A stretch of DNA of 64,000 nucleotides from Astropecten irregularis (taxonomy: Eukaryota > Echinodermata > Asteroidea > Paxillosida > Astropectinidae): positions 9,159,217 through 9,223,216 of the forward strand of contig OZ020246.1 of the NCBI GenBank assembly GCA_963971285.1, written 5' to 3'. Numbering within the stretch: the first letter of the stretch is position 1; every line of letters starts with the position of its first letter. A program made the translations under genes and the position numbers. A model generated the notes under the pieces. The model saw only the letters and a list, made by a program, of their open reading frames with translations. It searched no databases and was not told the origin of the DNA. Below, piece by piece: positions 34,262-46,487 of the stretch.

Positions 34262-37200
34262 ATGGCAGACGACGAAGCTTCTGCAAGTGACAACGACACT
34301 AGCTGCCAGCTTCCAGCCTTGAAGATGCCAGAAGTTTTCGATTTTTCGAATCTGAGCTACGACCAGCGTCTCGATGATCTGTATGACAAGTTGACTGACG
34401 TCAAGCCTGCCGAGGTACACTCGGCATTCATGTGTCATATCGATGAAGCAGGGGATAGTCTGCGAGGACGTCAGGCTGTCTGGCGATCGCTGGATCTTGC
34501 TTGTGATATCTTGGTTGAGGTGGGTAATCATATTGAAGGCATTCCTGGAGATAACTCCTCTCAGGTATAGCTGGAACCCATGGGTCTGGGTACCAGTTAA
34601 GTGGACTAATCTCCAGGAATGCCAATTGGAAATCTCCATCTAGGCCTACCTTGGAATTTGTCAATTCAGTGAACAGAGAAAAATTGACTGCCAGAGTGGG
34701 ATTCGAACCAGTGACCTCCTGAATACCGTACATTCAGGAGGTCGCTGGTTCAAATCCCGCTCTAGTAAATTTTTCTTTGTGAACTCACTTTTCACTTTAA
34801 TTTAAATCAGTTCCCCTTGTGGTTGTTTGATGATTACCTTGTAAATTTAATCCCTTGAAAAATACTTCATTATGGTCTATGATCTGAATCTTCCACTTAT
34901 TCCAGATGAAGCGTGTGGGCAACACCTTCCCCATCATGGTTGAAGTAGAGTTAGTGGAGCCGTTCTACTGCCAACCAAGCTCTAGCACCCTCGGTGGTGC
35001 CATCATGCAGGAACAGATTGCATCTTATCTGAGGTATCACTGGAATGAAGTGGATGTTGTGGAGCTGTTTCCTGTCCATGATGAGTCTGGTGAACTGGAT
35101 GCAGCTGCATTGGCCATCGAACAGACCAGGTATATGCCAAGTCCCGGACCCACTAGCTGGGGCACTGTGCTCTCTTTTTTAATTTTGGGAATCGACAGTT
35201 GTACTAGCTGTCGAGTCCCAAAAAGCGCCCAGTGACTGGGTCTAGTCAAGTCCAATGCTTGTCCAAACCTTGTCCTCTTTTACAGGATCTTAGTATATTT
35301 CTAGATCTCTTGACAAGTTGTTCCCACCATTATCACCGTTCTTCATGTTATTCTTACAAGCCACATACAAAGTTGATGTCTTTCCGTACTTACCCAGTAC
35401 TTATAGCAAAGTTCTGCATGCTTACTGCTAAACCTGCTTATTGGATTGAGAAATAACTCTTTTAGCAGAGAATTAGCACTGTATTAATTAACAAAACACA
35501 AAATTAAGCTCAAAGCTTGCTTATGTCAGTGAAGGTCTCTTTTTTATCTTTTTGTCCCATATTTTATTTAATAAGTGAATGTCTGCCTCAAATTTGTATT
35601 TCATTCAGAGTTTTTGTCAAGCTTCACTTAATACCCAGCAACTTAATAACATTTCAAAATTCCTAACCTCCATAGAGTGTAATGGGTGTTCATTACACAA
35701 CCTCTCAAGTTAAGTAGTGGTGAATTTAGCTTAATAGCCAGTATTGATATTATATAATTGAAATTGTGTTCAGAAACACTCATGACAAAGTCAGGCCTTT
35801 CTACTTTTACATTTGCTGCAGGTTCTTCTATGACTATATTTGGCGCTTTTCTGATGAAAATGATTGTGGAGACTATTATTTTGCTCCTAGCCATCTCAAA
35901 CCCAGACTGAAACTGTAAGTTGTCAAACTTTTTCTGTCAATTTGTGTCATTAAGATTTGAAGAACTGAGAATAAGCTCTCATTGTGAATTGTGTATGCAT
36001 ACATCCCAATGCCCAAGCTTGTGGACTTCCCTTTCCAATCCACACAAACTCCAACGTATAAATTGTGGTCTTCCTCTCAAAATTCCCTCCTGCATCATGT
36101 ACTCCATCCTAAGAGCTCATAATCTGAAGGGAATCTTTGACCCTCCAAAGCCTGCAAATCAAACTCACCTCTCTCTTTAAAACTAACCTAGCACTACCTT
36201 AATCATCAAATAGCCACAAGGGAAACTGACTGAAATTAAAGTCATTGAAAAGTGGACAAAGAAAAATTGACTGGAGCGGGATTTGAACGTACCGGCGACC
36301 TCCTGAACACCGTACAACCTTATGTCTCCAGAATCCAGAAATCCAGACCCACTTTTAAAATTGCCAACTTTCAATTTGTCTGACATTCTGTTCTCTCCGT
36401 AGATATTATGATGCTGCTGACAAAAAGGTCTCTCCTGGACTGGCACTGAAATACCACGACACCATCTCTGAATACCAGACCAAGTTGAGACTGCTCCGCA
36501 AGAAGCAGGCCCTCTTCGACAGTGACGATGACGATGACGATTACAGTGACGATGACAACAACACAGGCAGTGACACAGAGAAGAGTAATGGTGACAATGA
36601 CAGTCAGAAGGACAAAGACCATGACAAAGATTCTGACGTGGATGGTGAGAGTGATGACGAGGATGGGGCGACGGTCGAGAAACGAAGAAGGATGAATGAA
36701 TTGGATGCGATTGAGATGACCCGACTGTGGAAGGATATCGCTCTTCTCGAGAAAAACCTAGAGGTGTTGGAGCATCCTGTCATGAGGTAAGCATATTGTA
36801 CAGTGATAATGCAACAATTGCTCACCGAATGCCATACATCTTACTCCCTGGAGGCAACACTTATTCCCCGAGTGCTCCATGATTACAATACTCACTCCTT
36901 GGTATTGTAACCACTTGCTTCTTGAACGCAACACTTACTCAATGCAGTGGCGGATCTAGGGGGGGGGTTTAGGGGGTTTAAACCCCCCCTTGGGTTCCCA
37001 TTTTTTTTTTTTTTTTTTTACCCCAAAAAAATAAAAAAAATTCACAAGTCAAATTGATAAAGCTCCCTAGCTCCCGATTGACCAAATGGTCTTCTCAACA
37101 CATAATACAGGGTGTACCTCAAAAAACACAACACTTGTATCGTGAACTATTATATAAAAATGAAACTGTTTATCAGAGCAGAATTTGACTTAAATTGAGT

Positions 37201-40200
37201 GAAAAAACTAAGACTGAATTACCCAACCTCAAAACCTGATTTTCATCTTTCTCTCATACACATTAAGTGTGTATTGACCACTATGCGCATTATCCTTGCA
37301 AATTTGTTTTTTAGGAGTACTCTTTCAATTGGTCATATTTTCACTAATTCCAGCCCAAACATGCTTAAATTCTACATGGTGATACCCAAGACATGGTTGT
37401 ATACATATCTGAATCTTGAACTGATAAACAGTTTAATTTAAACATAATGGGTCCCGACACAGTGTTGCGTTTTTTTCTGGGACACCCTGAATACACATCA
37501 ATGTTTTCTTGTACACTGTACAGATATCTGACAGAATCATCATCTGGACGCAAGCGGAAGCGCAGCTCAGTGGCAGGGATGCAACAAATGCGCCTGCACA
37601 AGGAGCCCGTCACACACCTCGTTGCTGAGAAAATTACCCTGGGTATGATAGAGGTAGACAGCTGATTCCATTTCTCCTTCCATGTTTGTGTTTTTAGATG
37701 AATCATTTGATAAGAATAAATATCTTTTGTGCAATATCTTGTGGTATCATTCTATTCTAGTAAATGTCATCACATTTAGATCTTTTGGAGAATGATGTGG
37801 CATGATGACCGTTCATGGCCACCGTCCCTCCTTGAGCCCCCCCCCCCACCAACCCAACCCAACCCAACAAGAGGTTACATTACAAATAGCCATGTGAAAA
37901 TACAATGAATTTAAATATTAAACTGTATATATTACAAGCTTAAAATTTCAGTTTCATTTGTCAATTGGCAATTACAGCACCTGCAGTTGCCATTGGATAC
38001 CGTTGTCCAGAGCTACACCACCCCAGCATCTGCTCTGGCCAGTTGCTATAACAACGATAAAGTCTTCATCTTCCCTGGCCGATACTCAGGAGAAGGCTTC
38101 AGCTTTTTGAAAGTCTCCGTCACAATACAAGGTACATATCACATGATCATCAAGGTTTACCCTAATTTGTAATTCAAAAGAATATACGATTTAATTACTT
38201 GGGTTGGGCAGGATTTGTGTTTGATGTCCCCTTGTAATGTAGTTAAATACACTATCAACCTTTCTGCTTTATTTTATGGTCAGTCACCCAGTTTTGCTAA
38301 GGGAGATGCTCAACAGCTATGTGAAATTGGTCCAACGTACGTTTCACTTCTTTAAACAAATATAACAGATCCCACTTCTGACACAATGTCATACATTTCA
38401 TACGGATACAATACAAACTCATAAAGGGTTCAATACTTTACTTATTGTAACATCTGGTTTGTGAATTATATCACTACACAATTTGAACTTGTGATTAGAA
38501 ATACCCTGAAGGTGGCCATTTTATTGACCTTTTTTTTCTGTTTCTTCAGGTGTTGGGAAGCCTGAAGATGTCACCATTGTGAACCATCTAGGATCAGCCG
38601 AGATCCACAACCCTTTCATCGGCTGCCACGCCGGAAACATCAGCATCACCAATCTGACATTTCTGGATGAATCCGGCACCAAGAAGGGAGGTGGGGGCCG
38701 TCGGAGAAAGAGAAGCTCTGGCTCGGATGATCCCAGGCTCGGAGGGATTCTACGAGTGAGCTGGGGCACCGCTAACATCTCCAACTGTCGGTTCATCTGC
38801 AGCTCCACTGGACTGACAGTGGAAGACTGTGGTCTCAGCATGGACAACTGCGAGATATCAGGGGCACAGGTTGGTCAAGGCAGAGTTTAACTAACTTTCC
38901 TTATAGCGAAGGTTAAGTTCTTAAGTTCATGATATTCTCTTTCACCTGTTTTATAATCTGTTTCATGATGAATATTAAATGATTTTGGTCGGGAGATAGA
39001 TAATATGCAAATTAGGCTTGCCCTTAACCGACTTGGATGAGCACTGTAATACTCAGTGCTTGTGAGTGCACGTGAACAAATCACGTGCTGGCTCAGGTGG
39101 GATTCGAACCCACGGCCTCCTGCTTACTAGTGCAGATGCCATACCGCTAGGCCACAGAGCTAGCTGGGGTCAGCGGGATGAATCGAATCCAATATCGCGG
39201 TGGGTACTGCAGGTTATCATGAATATTAAATGATTTTGGTTGGGAGATACTAGACAATCAAAATCATTTCATATTCATGATTAACAAAAAACATTTCTGC
39301 CTCCCCCAGAAAAAAAGTAGTAAAAAGTGCAAACTTCTTTGACTACGCTTTCCTTCAACCACAGGGTCCTGGTGTGTCACTATACAGTGGATCAAAGGTC
39401 AACATAAAGACCTGCTACATCCATGACTGTGGGAAGAAGCCACCTGCAGCATCAAGTCAGGAGATGTGTGGAGTCTTCATCATGGTACGTATCAAATGGC
39501 TAAAATTATCATGACCAGAAAAGAGCATTGAAGAGGTAAAGGATAAAAGAGGAAAACAATTTCAGTGGCTCAGGATGTTGGCTGAAACGTAGCAAACGTT
39601 TTGAATGTTAAAGGTAGTATCATACTTTGGTTTTTGTCAAAGAAATACAGTTTCATGGGCAAAAATATCAAGGAAGATACACTGAGTAACAGTCATCTGT
39701 GCAAATTTCAGTCCCATACGGTGCCCACTTTTTAAGAAAACAGTGAAAAGTATTTTTTTTAATCTTTTCTCTTTTATTTGTGATCTTTAAAGGATCAAAA
39801 ATAATTGTGATGATTAGTTTGACTCTTTTCTGGATAAATACAGCATTTCAGGCAGAAAATCTTTAACAGTATGTTTCTACCATCACCATCTTTATACCCT
39901 GTTAGTTATAAGTAAATCTGTGGAGATTTCTTTTTCATTATATGCTACCAAAGTATGATATACCTTTAAGCATGGAATGGGTCATTTGTTCACAGATATA
40001 TCTTTTTTGTTTTTATTGTAATGTTTATTAGCATATCATCCATACAAACTGACAATTAAAGGTCTATTAATTAGTTCTTGATCATTCAGCAGCTTGCTCC
40101 AAATTCAATCATAAGCATCATCTCTAATATAATAATTAGTCAGCAAACCAATTTGAATGATTGTCATGGGTGAGGTTTCTCAGATTATAGAATCTGATTT

Positions 40201-40657
40201 TTTTTTTCATTTAAGATCTTTTTCCTCACAGGCTGTGTACAAAAGTATAGGAGATTTTCAGATTTAAGACTTTTTATCATTGGTCAATCTCATATCCCTG
40301 GATTGTATATGTATTTTTAAATGTGGCCCTTGTTTTTGTCTTATTTTATTGAATCAGTCGCCACAGAGCCTCGAGAATGAAAGGTCAAAGGTCAGCACAT
40401 CGGTGAAGATCCGAGCTTGCAGAATACAACGCAACACCGGGCCGGCACTGCATCTCCAAATCTACTCCCCGGAGAAGCAACAGGAAGCAGAGGTCATTGA
40501 CCTGGATGACCTCTGCACTCTGACCTGTCGTGACCTCCGGGTCAGTGACAGTGACCTCAGCGGTAACGACAAAGGAGTGGCAATGGTGTCTTGGACCAAA
40601 TTCATTTTTGTCAAATCCAGCCCTTCTCCAAAACAGCCTTTGCTGTTAAGTTCCTAA
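34262..40657 (+). CDS. SHCBP1: SHC SH2-domain-binding protein 1 (SHCBP1/nessun dorma family)
   Basis: Nine coding exons: 34262-34564, 34906-35129, 35822-35914, 36403-36786, 37524-37653, 37978-38131, 38550-38869, 39365-39484, 40358-40657; 675 residues (human SHCBP1 672). The family acts at the spindle midzone and midbody with centralspindlin during cytokinesis. The N-terminal part matches at YDQRLDDLYDKLTDVKPAEV, RQAVWRSLDLACDILVEV and ELDAAALAIEQTRFFYDYIW. A very acidic linker is at residues about 246-295 (runs of Asp). The C-terminal half is a right-handed beta-helix (FIFPGRYSGEGF, NPFIGCHAGNISITNLTF, GVSLYSGSKVNIKTCYIHDC). The join of exons 5 and 6 is least sure: donor GAG|GTAGAC and acceptor TTACAG keep phase 0, but an acceptor 9 bases on also does. 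SHCBP1L is the alternative paralogue. Confidence 0.92.
34538..34623 (+). other. Hairpin spanning the SHCBP1 exon 1 splice donor
   Basis: A perfect 15-base inverted pair, GGCATTCCTGGAGAT (34538-34552, coding) and ATCTCCAGGAATGCC (34609-34623, intron), encloses the donor CAG|GTATAG at 34565. A weaker inner pair (CTGGAACCCA with TGGGTACCAG-like) extends it. In pre-mRNA the donor would sit in a bulge or loop. Confidence 0.7.
34656..34845. mobile_element. Two SINE fragments head-to-head, SHCBP1 intron 1
   Basis: A minus-strand fragment (34656-34722; GGGATTCGAACCAGTGACC) faces a plus-strand one (34725-34845; GGTCGCTGGTTCAAATCCC), both of the Thr-like family. They meet at GAATACCGTACATTC. Confidence 0.75.
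35146..35244. mobile_element. Small MITE related to the 46.7-52.1 kb element
   Basis: 99 bp; ends GGACCCACTAGCTGGGGC and GCGCCCAGTGACTGGGTCTA. The right end is nearly the terminal repeat of the big nested element (TAGACCCAGTAACTGGGGCG). It starts 17 bases after the exon 2 donor. Confidence 0.65.
36200..36322 (-). mobile_element. tRNA-derived SINE (Thr-like), SHCBP1 intron 3
   Basis: Minus strand: GGAGGTCGCCGGTACGTTC-like decayed B box, AATCCCGCTCCAGTCAATTT and body CACTTTTCAATGACTTTAAT. 5' part of the head lost. Confidence 0.75.
36787..37523. other. SHCBP1 intron 4
   Basis: Contains GGCGGATCTAGGGGGGGGG followed by AAACCCCCCCTTGGG and a T-run (36952-37020), a pattern often seen at the ends of some invertebrate repeats. 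No exon seen. Confidence 0.5.
38965..39260 (-). mobile_element. tRNA-like SINE flanked by direct repeats, SHCBP1 intron 7
   Basis: Minus strand 39170-39093 folds as a tRNA-like cloverleaf: A box TGGCCTAGCGG, a perfect T arm GTGGG-TTCGAAT-CCCAC and an acceptor stem with one mismatch, but an 8-base anticodon loop (ACTAGTAA). Flanking it at about 38966 and 39220 is the 30-base repeat beginning ATGAATATTAAATGATTTTG, also found near 3625. Read as a SINE, not a working tRNA gene. Confidence 0.6.
39609..39969. mobile_element. Family E MITE (full copy) in SHCBP1 intron 8
   Basis: Ends TTAAAGGTAGTATCATACTT and AAGTATGATATACCTTTAA, bounded by TTAA on both sides. Interior TTCAGTCCCATACGGTGCCC. Confidence 0.85.
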
Positions 40658-41066
40658 AACAAAAGAAAGCCAAAAGAACCTTATTTTACTAATCCAACTC
40701 TCGAATGCCCGAAAGGTTTCCTGCAAGTTTAAGCAGCTTTAATGTTCCTCTTTGATGTACAGTTGTGCCTATTTTCTTTTTGGCAAACCTGCAATTTATC
40801 TTTTTTGACCGTTAAGATTTCAAAAAACAAAATTAAGAAAGAGAAACAAAATTTGTTGGCAATCTAGAAATGAAATCAATCTTCTAGCATCTGATATTAA
40901 GGCTAATAATAATGTACATTCATCTTCATTGAATTTGATACATTTATAAATTTTGTATGCTATTTACAGTTTTTTGCAGAAGTGTAAAATTTGTTTTGTA
41001 ATTAATATGCTTGCATTGAAGGCTTTTTTCTGATGCTGGTTTTGTATTTTGTTTTGTGGAAAAGTT

Positions 41067-41072
41067 AATAAA
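41067..41072 (+). terminator. Poly(A) signal of SHCBP1
   Basis: AATAAA 410 bp after the stop codon. It supports the last exon ending transcription here, before the convergent ceramidase gene. Confidence 0.6.
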
Positions 41073-41146
41073 ATATGCATTTTTTGCGTTATACCTATAT
41101 GCATGTATTATACTCAGGCTTCTAGCATTTTGATTTTGTTAATCGT

Positions 41147-41270
41147 GGGCCTGTTTGTTTAATGCAAAGGATCCCATATTTAGGGATCCACGTCCTATGC
41201 GGGGTACGCTAAAATGGGATCCGGATCAGTAGAATCTGTGATCCTGTGCATTAAACAAACAGCTAGGCCC
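41147..41270. mobile_element. Family B palindromic MITE (copy 3)
   Basis: GGGCCTGTTTGTTTAATGCA opens and TGCATTAAACAAACAGCTAG closes. Interior GGGATCCACGTCCTATGC is as in the 19482 copy. Confidence 0.85.
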
Positions 41271-41659
41271 CATGTGTCTGGTAAAAAAAATTCAAATATT
41301 CTATATTTACACAATTAAAGAGCGTAGACCAGTTTTTGCAAAAAAAATATAAACAATATTGACAGCGTTTATCCTGAGGAATTATTGAGTTATAATGTAA
41401 GAGAAAAAGCATAAAATCTATTTTGTTTAATACAGACATTTCAAAGCTAGCAGTCATTCAGATTGGAAACTATAAGCAAGTTTCTTTCCCCATCTTTCTT
41501 AACTGAAAACTAGATTGGGATAAAATCATCATAAACTGCTGGTGATTTCTGTAATTGTTGAGATCACGGATAACCCTATAACCATCTCAAATCCATAAGA
41601 AAATGTAAGAAAATATAGGGTTTTCAAGGACTCTGATGAATAGGCCAGGCACCATATCT

Positions 41660-41901
41660 GGGGCCAATTTCATAGAGCTGCTTAGCACAAAAATTAGCTA
41701 AGCATGACTTTTCTGTCTTAGTAAAAACAGGATTAACAACCAAAATTCTATGTGTTGTGTTATCACTTGTGATTGTTCTTTGGCTGTTGTTATTCGCTGA
41801 CCATAAATGTCAAATGGAATTTTCAATGGTAGTTTGTTTTATTGGGCAAGCCATTTTTGTGCTAAGCATTTTTTTGTGCTAAGCAGCTCTATGAAAATGG
41901 C
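41660..41901. mobile_element. MITE family A, in the ceramidase 3' flank
   Basis: Ends GGGGCCAATTTCATAGAGCT and AGCTCTATGAAAATGGC. It lies 113 bp downstream of the ceramidase stop; the minus-strand AATAAA (TTTATT, about 41838) inside it could serve as that gene's poly(A) signal. Confidence 0.8.
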
Positions 41902-42013
41902 TTGCTGTCCCAGTTGAAAAGAAATGTACCATAGCAATGCACAATAGAAATTACATATTGCTCTACAGAAGGTTTTAAGTGTTTGAAACTGTGTCCACTG
42001 ACTTGGTCATCAG

Positions 42014-44994
42014 TCAGTCTTTGGGTTTGGTAGACACACACTTGAAGGCCACGTAGGGCAGGCCAAAGTTGGTATAGCTGTCCCTGGGCCAGTAGCGCAG
42101 CACGGGACCCATCTCCGGACACTCATTGACCACGTCGAAGTAGACAAAGAGAGCCAAGGTGAAGTAAGAAGCCACCAAGACGAAGACGTGCCAGAAACTG
42201 TGCAGGTAGGGGAAGGACACTAGGAGCCAGAAATCGCACAGTGTACGGTCAGCAATCCAGACTGAGATCGAGACCACCCAGAGGATGGTACAGATCTTGC
42301 TCAGATGAACAACTTGCATGCAGTGCATCCTGTCAACAAAGTGACAAGAACTTATTCATTAATTTTTGTCAGTTTTTGTTTGCTATCCTTTGTCCTCTTT
42401 TTGGCATTTTTGTTTACTGTTCTGTTTGTTGTTGTTTTGTTTGTTTTTGGCTTGCTTGTTTGTTTATAGTTAAAGGGTCTCTGCAATAGGAATATTATGG
42501 CTTGAACATGTGCCAAAAAGCAACTGTTTTATGGGGCCTGTGATTTTAACCACTTCCCCACACTGTTTCATGGTTAACAACAGCTAATTATAATTTCCAT
42601 ATTCATGAGCAAAACTGTGATGTCATCTGGGTAACTGAGAGCAGTAACCCAATTGATCTGTGCACAAAAAGTTTGGGTGATTTTCTAGGTTTTTTGGCAG
42701 ACCTTTTCCTCCTCAATGGATTTTATTGTGCCGAATATGTTCCTTTCACTCAACTGGTGGTGTAATTTTTTGGCCAGACAATTTCTGTGGGTCAAGTTTG
42801 CCTCTTAATTTTTTATGTTTTTTCATTACACTTTTGCCATTGGTTCCCTACATGAGTATGCATGAAAATCTCCCATTTTGCAAAGCCATTCAAAGTTAAA
42901 CCAAATGCTAGTTTGAAACAAAAATAAGACTTGCCATTCATTATCTGTCAGTATATTCTCTGTATAAAAGCAATAAAATAGCCTAACTGAATAAAAGCAC
43001 TGCAGGAATCCTTTAAAACTTTGTTTCCATGTTCGGCTAAATGGTCTATTTCAAACGGTATCCATCAACAGCCTCGTTTTAAAGCCGGCTACTTTAAAAA
43101 TAAAAATGTACTAAAATGTGGCTGAAGCCGTAGCCGAAGCCGTACTTTACCTCTTAATCTCCACATGCACTGTCAAGAAGCCAGGAATGATGAAAGCCAT
43201 TAGGAGAAATGAATTCATCCATGGCTTGATGAAAGCAAGCATCGTACCCACTAGCGTCAGCACAAATACCATGCTACGGAAGAGCTTTCTAATGGACAGA
43301 GAAAATGGACAGATAGGCATTCAAAATTACTGGGCTGGACTGAGCATTAGGCCCAACGAAAATATAAGCTCATACACTGGTAATAAAAACTGTAGTAAAT
43401 TGTCTATAAATATGATATATACGATTCTATCGGCTGTTTCGTTTTTTCATCAATTAATTTTTGTTTTCAATAGGCTCATATTGGTGATGTAACTCAGGCA
43501 GGGGCGGGACATGCAGTACCCCTCCCTTTTTGGCAGGTCCTATAATAACGTTCGTTTTTCTAACAAGCAACTTTTTTGTCCGAATTAAAAAAGCCGAATT
43601 TTGGCTCACAACTGCTCGCCCCGTCTAATTATTTGGAAATTGTTCTACCATCATCGACTAGACAAAGTTATGCTCAGATTCATATAGCAACAGAATTTCT
43701 AGAGAAAAGGGAAAAATGCCCACGGTCTCTGAACGCTGGGCAAGTAATAAGGAAGGCCCAACCCCCGCAGCAAGGTGAGCCAAAGGCCGTGCGGTCGTCA
43801 GCCCGTGCGCCTGCACGCGTCCGACTACCAAATTGTGGCAGCAGCCATTTTGACTGTCATTATATGTCACTGACCTGTTTCCTTTCAGCATCTCAGGATA
43901 CAGTCTCCTTGGAAACCACAGTGCCACGCCCAGGGACAACGCCCAGAGGATGGCTACTTCGTCCAGTAGTTGACCAACAAGGCTCAGCGTGCTGTGGAAG
44001 TAGGCGGAACACGCCCCTACCACCATCATCAGAAACCACATCAGGTTAATGGAGGGGTTGACCAGGCGAGCGTATTCTTTGAACATCGCCGCCATCAGGG
44101 GCGGGAACACGAAAAAGAGGGCGTTGCTAATCTGCAAAAAAAAACACACAAAAAAAATACACGGAGGAAATTAAGGGTGGAACATACATGTAATGGAATT
44201 GTGTATTGATCGGATCATTCCCTTCCATGGGGTTAGGCCTAATAATCCGGAGTATGAAAGCAACTGTGGCGAAGTTAATGCTGAAGATCGAACCATGGGC
44301 ATCATTTTGATGATAGACAATCATACAGGCAGGAAAAACTCCTTCATTCTAAACTGCTTTACGGATGCGACGGACTGGTCCTATTAGACTATCGAAAAGG
44401 TAATAACTTAAATTTAATCAATACAAGTAATAAACTGCTGCAAACTGCTCATCGGTCAAAACAATGTTCGATCCTAGCAGGATCTTTATCGAAGGCTAAA
44501 ATTTTAGCTTTCGATAAAGATCCTGCTATCGAAACGCGTCAGGCCCTCCTAACTCCAAGCAACTTAAATTTAGCAATTTAAAATCTAATTTTGATATCTG
44601 ACAGTGCATCGCTAAGACACTTAAATGTATGTAGGCCTACGATGGATTCGTTCCTCTTTCATGTTTCTGATTGTCTCGGTCCACTTTATACAATTACGAC
44701 ATCGTTGTTTTGCAGCATAAAGAAACTATTATTAACCATACTTTTATAATCGTCTGCCTAAATGAAAACAAAAACCGCCATGCAGTTTTATGACGGTAGA
44801 TTTTTATTAATATTAAGAAAAATGAAATATTAGGTCTACTGGGCAATGCAAGTTTGCGTTGGGTTTAATTTCTCGCCAAAAGACAATTAATAGTTACTTA
44901 CCGTGTTGTAAAACTCGGCGATAAACGGCACTATCGAGTAGTTGCTTTCACACCAGTCTACCTCGGCTGTGCCGGGACTAAACTCCCTGAACAT
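42014..44994 (-). CDS. ACER1/2: Alkaline ceramidase (ACER1/2-like)
   Basis: Four coding exons (5' to 3'): 44994-44902, 44131-43875, 43288-43151, 42329-42014; 267 residues (human ACER1 264, ACER2 275). A seven-pass ER/Golgi membrane enzyme that hydrolyses ceramide to sphingosine and fatty acid. Catalytic zinc ligands known from ACER3 are present: His77 in YFHSTLS, and His206 and His210 in FPYLHSFWH, with Asp88 in GQLLDE. The calcium site is intact too: Asp13, Trp14, Glu16, Asn18 (DWCESN) and Glu27, with the same spacing as in ACER3. [16 protein letters not shown] near the end is like ACER1, while other stretches lean to ACER2. All introns are GT-AG and phases close. Tail-to-tail with SHCBP1. 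Confidence 0.95.
42470..43016. mobile_element. Family G element (copy 1), ceramidase intron 3
   Basis: About 550 bp from TTAAAGGGTCTCTGCAATAG to CTGCAGGAATCCTTTAA. A reverse-complement relative lies at about 55690-56104, sharing GACTTGCCATTCATTATCTG and ACATGAGTATGCATGAAAAT. Confidence 0.75.
44418..44570. repeat. Family P repeat, back-to-back pair (copy 5)
   Basis: GTTCGATCCTAGCAGGATCT (minus-oriented) faces GATAAAGATCCTGCTATCG (plus-oriented) across TAAAATTTTA. It is preceded by the AGTAATAAACTGCTGCAAAC block. In ceramidase intron 1. Confidence 0.55.
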
Positions 44995-45680
44995 GATGGT
45001 CAGGCAAAAGTCAAGGACACGTTTCGGTTAAAAAGCTTCAATTCCAGCCAGCATCAACGATCGTGGAATAATTAGCTAAGGTGCTAATGAAACAGTACTT
45101 GTACGAAGCACTGGAGTTCGTCCAGTTTATTATTTACCAGGCTGGCAAAAAAGGACAGCAGGCAAGCCCTGTGTCCAGTTAATGTTGCCACAATGTTGAT
45201 GACAACTTCAAACAGTAGTTATATAAATATAGGTGACGCTGCTGCTATGGCGCTTTCCCGCGCAACTGGTAAGGCGCTCAATTCATATCGATTTCTTGCT
45301 CGCCTCTCAGCTGGTGTAAGACGCCCGTGTGAAGCTATTTGGGTTCCCAGCTCATCCTTGCTACTGCCCGGCTTTAACTCTCAAATAAATTATTCACGGT
45401 GAAATGTGGTCATTGTGACACACATCTATCTATGACATATAAACATCTTAATTGAAAATGTGAACGGCCAGTGGAGCCAAGGTTTCGCCGCATACTATTG
45501 CGGTAAATGAATGTTGCTACGTACGTTATGTCAATATTATGTATTGATCGATTATGTAATGACTTCATTCATTCTGTTGGTCTTTTCCCAGAGGTACCAT
45601 TGGGAATTCCGATTTCGTAATACAACTCGCAGTGTCACATAGTAAATGTTTGCTTTGAATATTGATTGGTTGCCACAAGC
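44995..45680. other. Ceramidase 5' flank / promoter side
   Basis: No further exon or repeat family recognised. A 5' UTR probably occupies the first part; CGTGGAATAATTAGC near 45062 shows no known motif. Confidence 0.4.
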
Positions 45681-45681
45681 A

Positions 45682-46487
45682 GGGGCCAATTTCATAGAGA
45701 TGCTTAGCACAAAATATTGCTTAGCACAAAAATGGCTTGCCCAATTAAACAAACCACCATTGAAAATTCGATTTAATATTCATGGTCAGCGAACAACAGC
45801 CAAAGAACAATTGCAAGTGGTACACAACACATGGACATTTGGTTGTTAATCCTGTTTTTACTAAGACAGAAATGTCATGCTTAGCTATTTTTTTGTGTGC
45901 TAAGCAGCTCTATGAAATTGGCTCCTCAGCTAGGAGTAGCTCTCACGGGTGAAGCTGGTTTTCTCATTCAAAACGGAAATAATCTTTATGTGGTTTCCTT
46001 CTCTGATTTTGTTTGTCGTTAATCGTATTTGTCCGAATGTAAGCCTACTCTCCTACGTTTTGCTAGAACTAGAAATAACAAATTCAACCTATAGGCTATA
46101 CGTATACGTAAACTTATAAGTGACCCTGCATTGGTGGTGTGTTCAAGCCGCGCGCGGCATTTAACTCACAAGCAATCTGATTGGTCTGCCGTTACGTCAT
46201 ATTTTCAACCATAATAATAATGACAGATTCACAACGGGGGCCAATTTCATGGAGCTGCTAAGCACACAAATTTGCTAAGCATGACATTTCATCAGTCTTA
46301 ATAAAAACAGGGTTAACAATCAAATTTCCATTTGCTGTGTATCACTTGCAATTGTTCTTTGGCTGTTGTTGACTGGCCATGAACATCAAATGAAATATTT
46401 AACTGTTGTTTGCTTTTAGTGGGCAAGACACTTTTGTGCTAAGCAAGTTTTTGTGCTTAGCACTTAGCAGCGCCGTAAAATTGGCCC
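45682..46487. mobile_element. Two family A MITEs (45682-45925 and 46236-46487)
   Basis: Each has the GGGGCCAATTTCAT(A/G)GAG left end and an inverted right end (TATGAAATTGGCTCC; CCGTAAAATTGGCCC). About 310 bp of ordinary DNA separates them. Confidence 0.85.

Noticed and set aside
39093-39170. Functional tRNA gene (minus)
   Set aside because: Eight-base anticodon loop, acceptor mismatch and repeat flanks; treated as SINE.
43576-44049. 157-codon plus-strand open frame
   Set aside because: Mostly antisense of ceramidase exon 2 and its intron; no similarity of its own.
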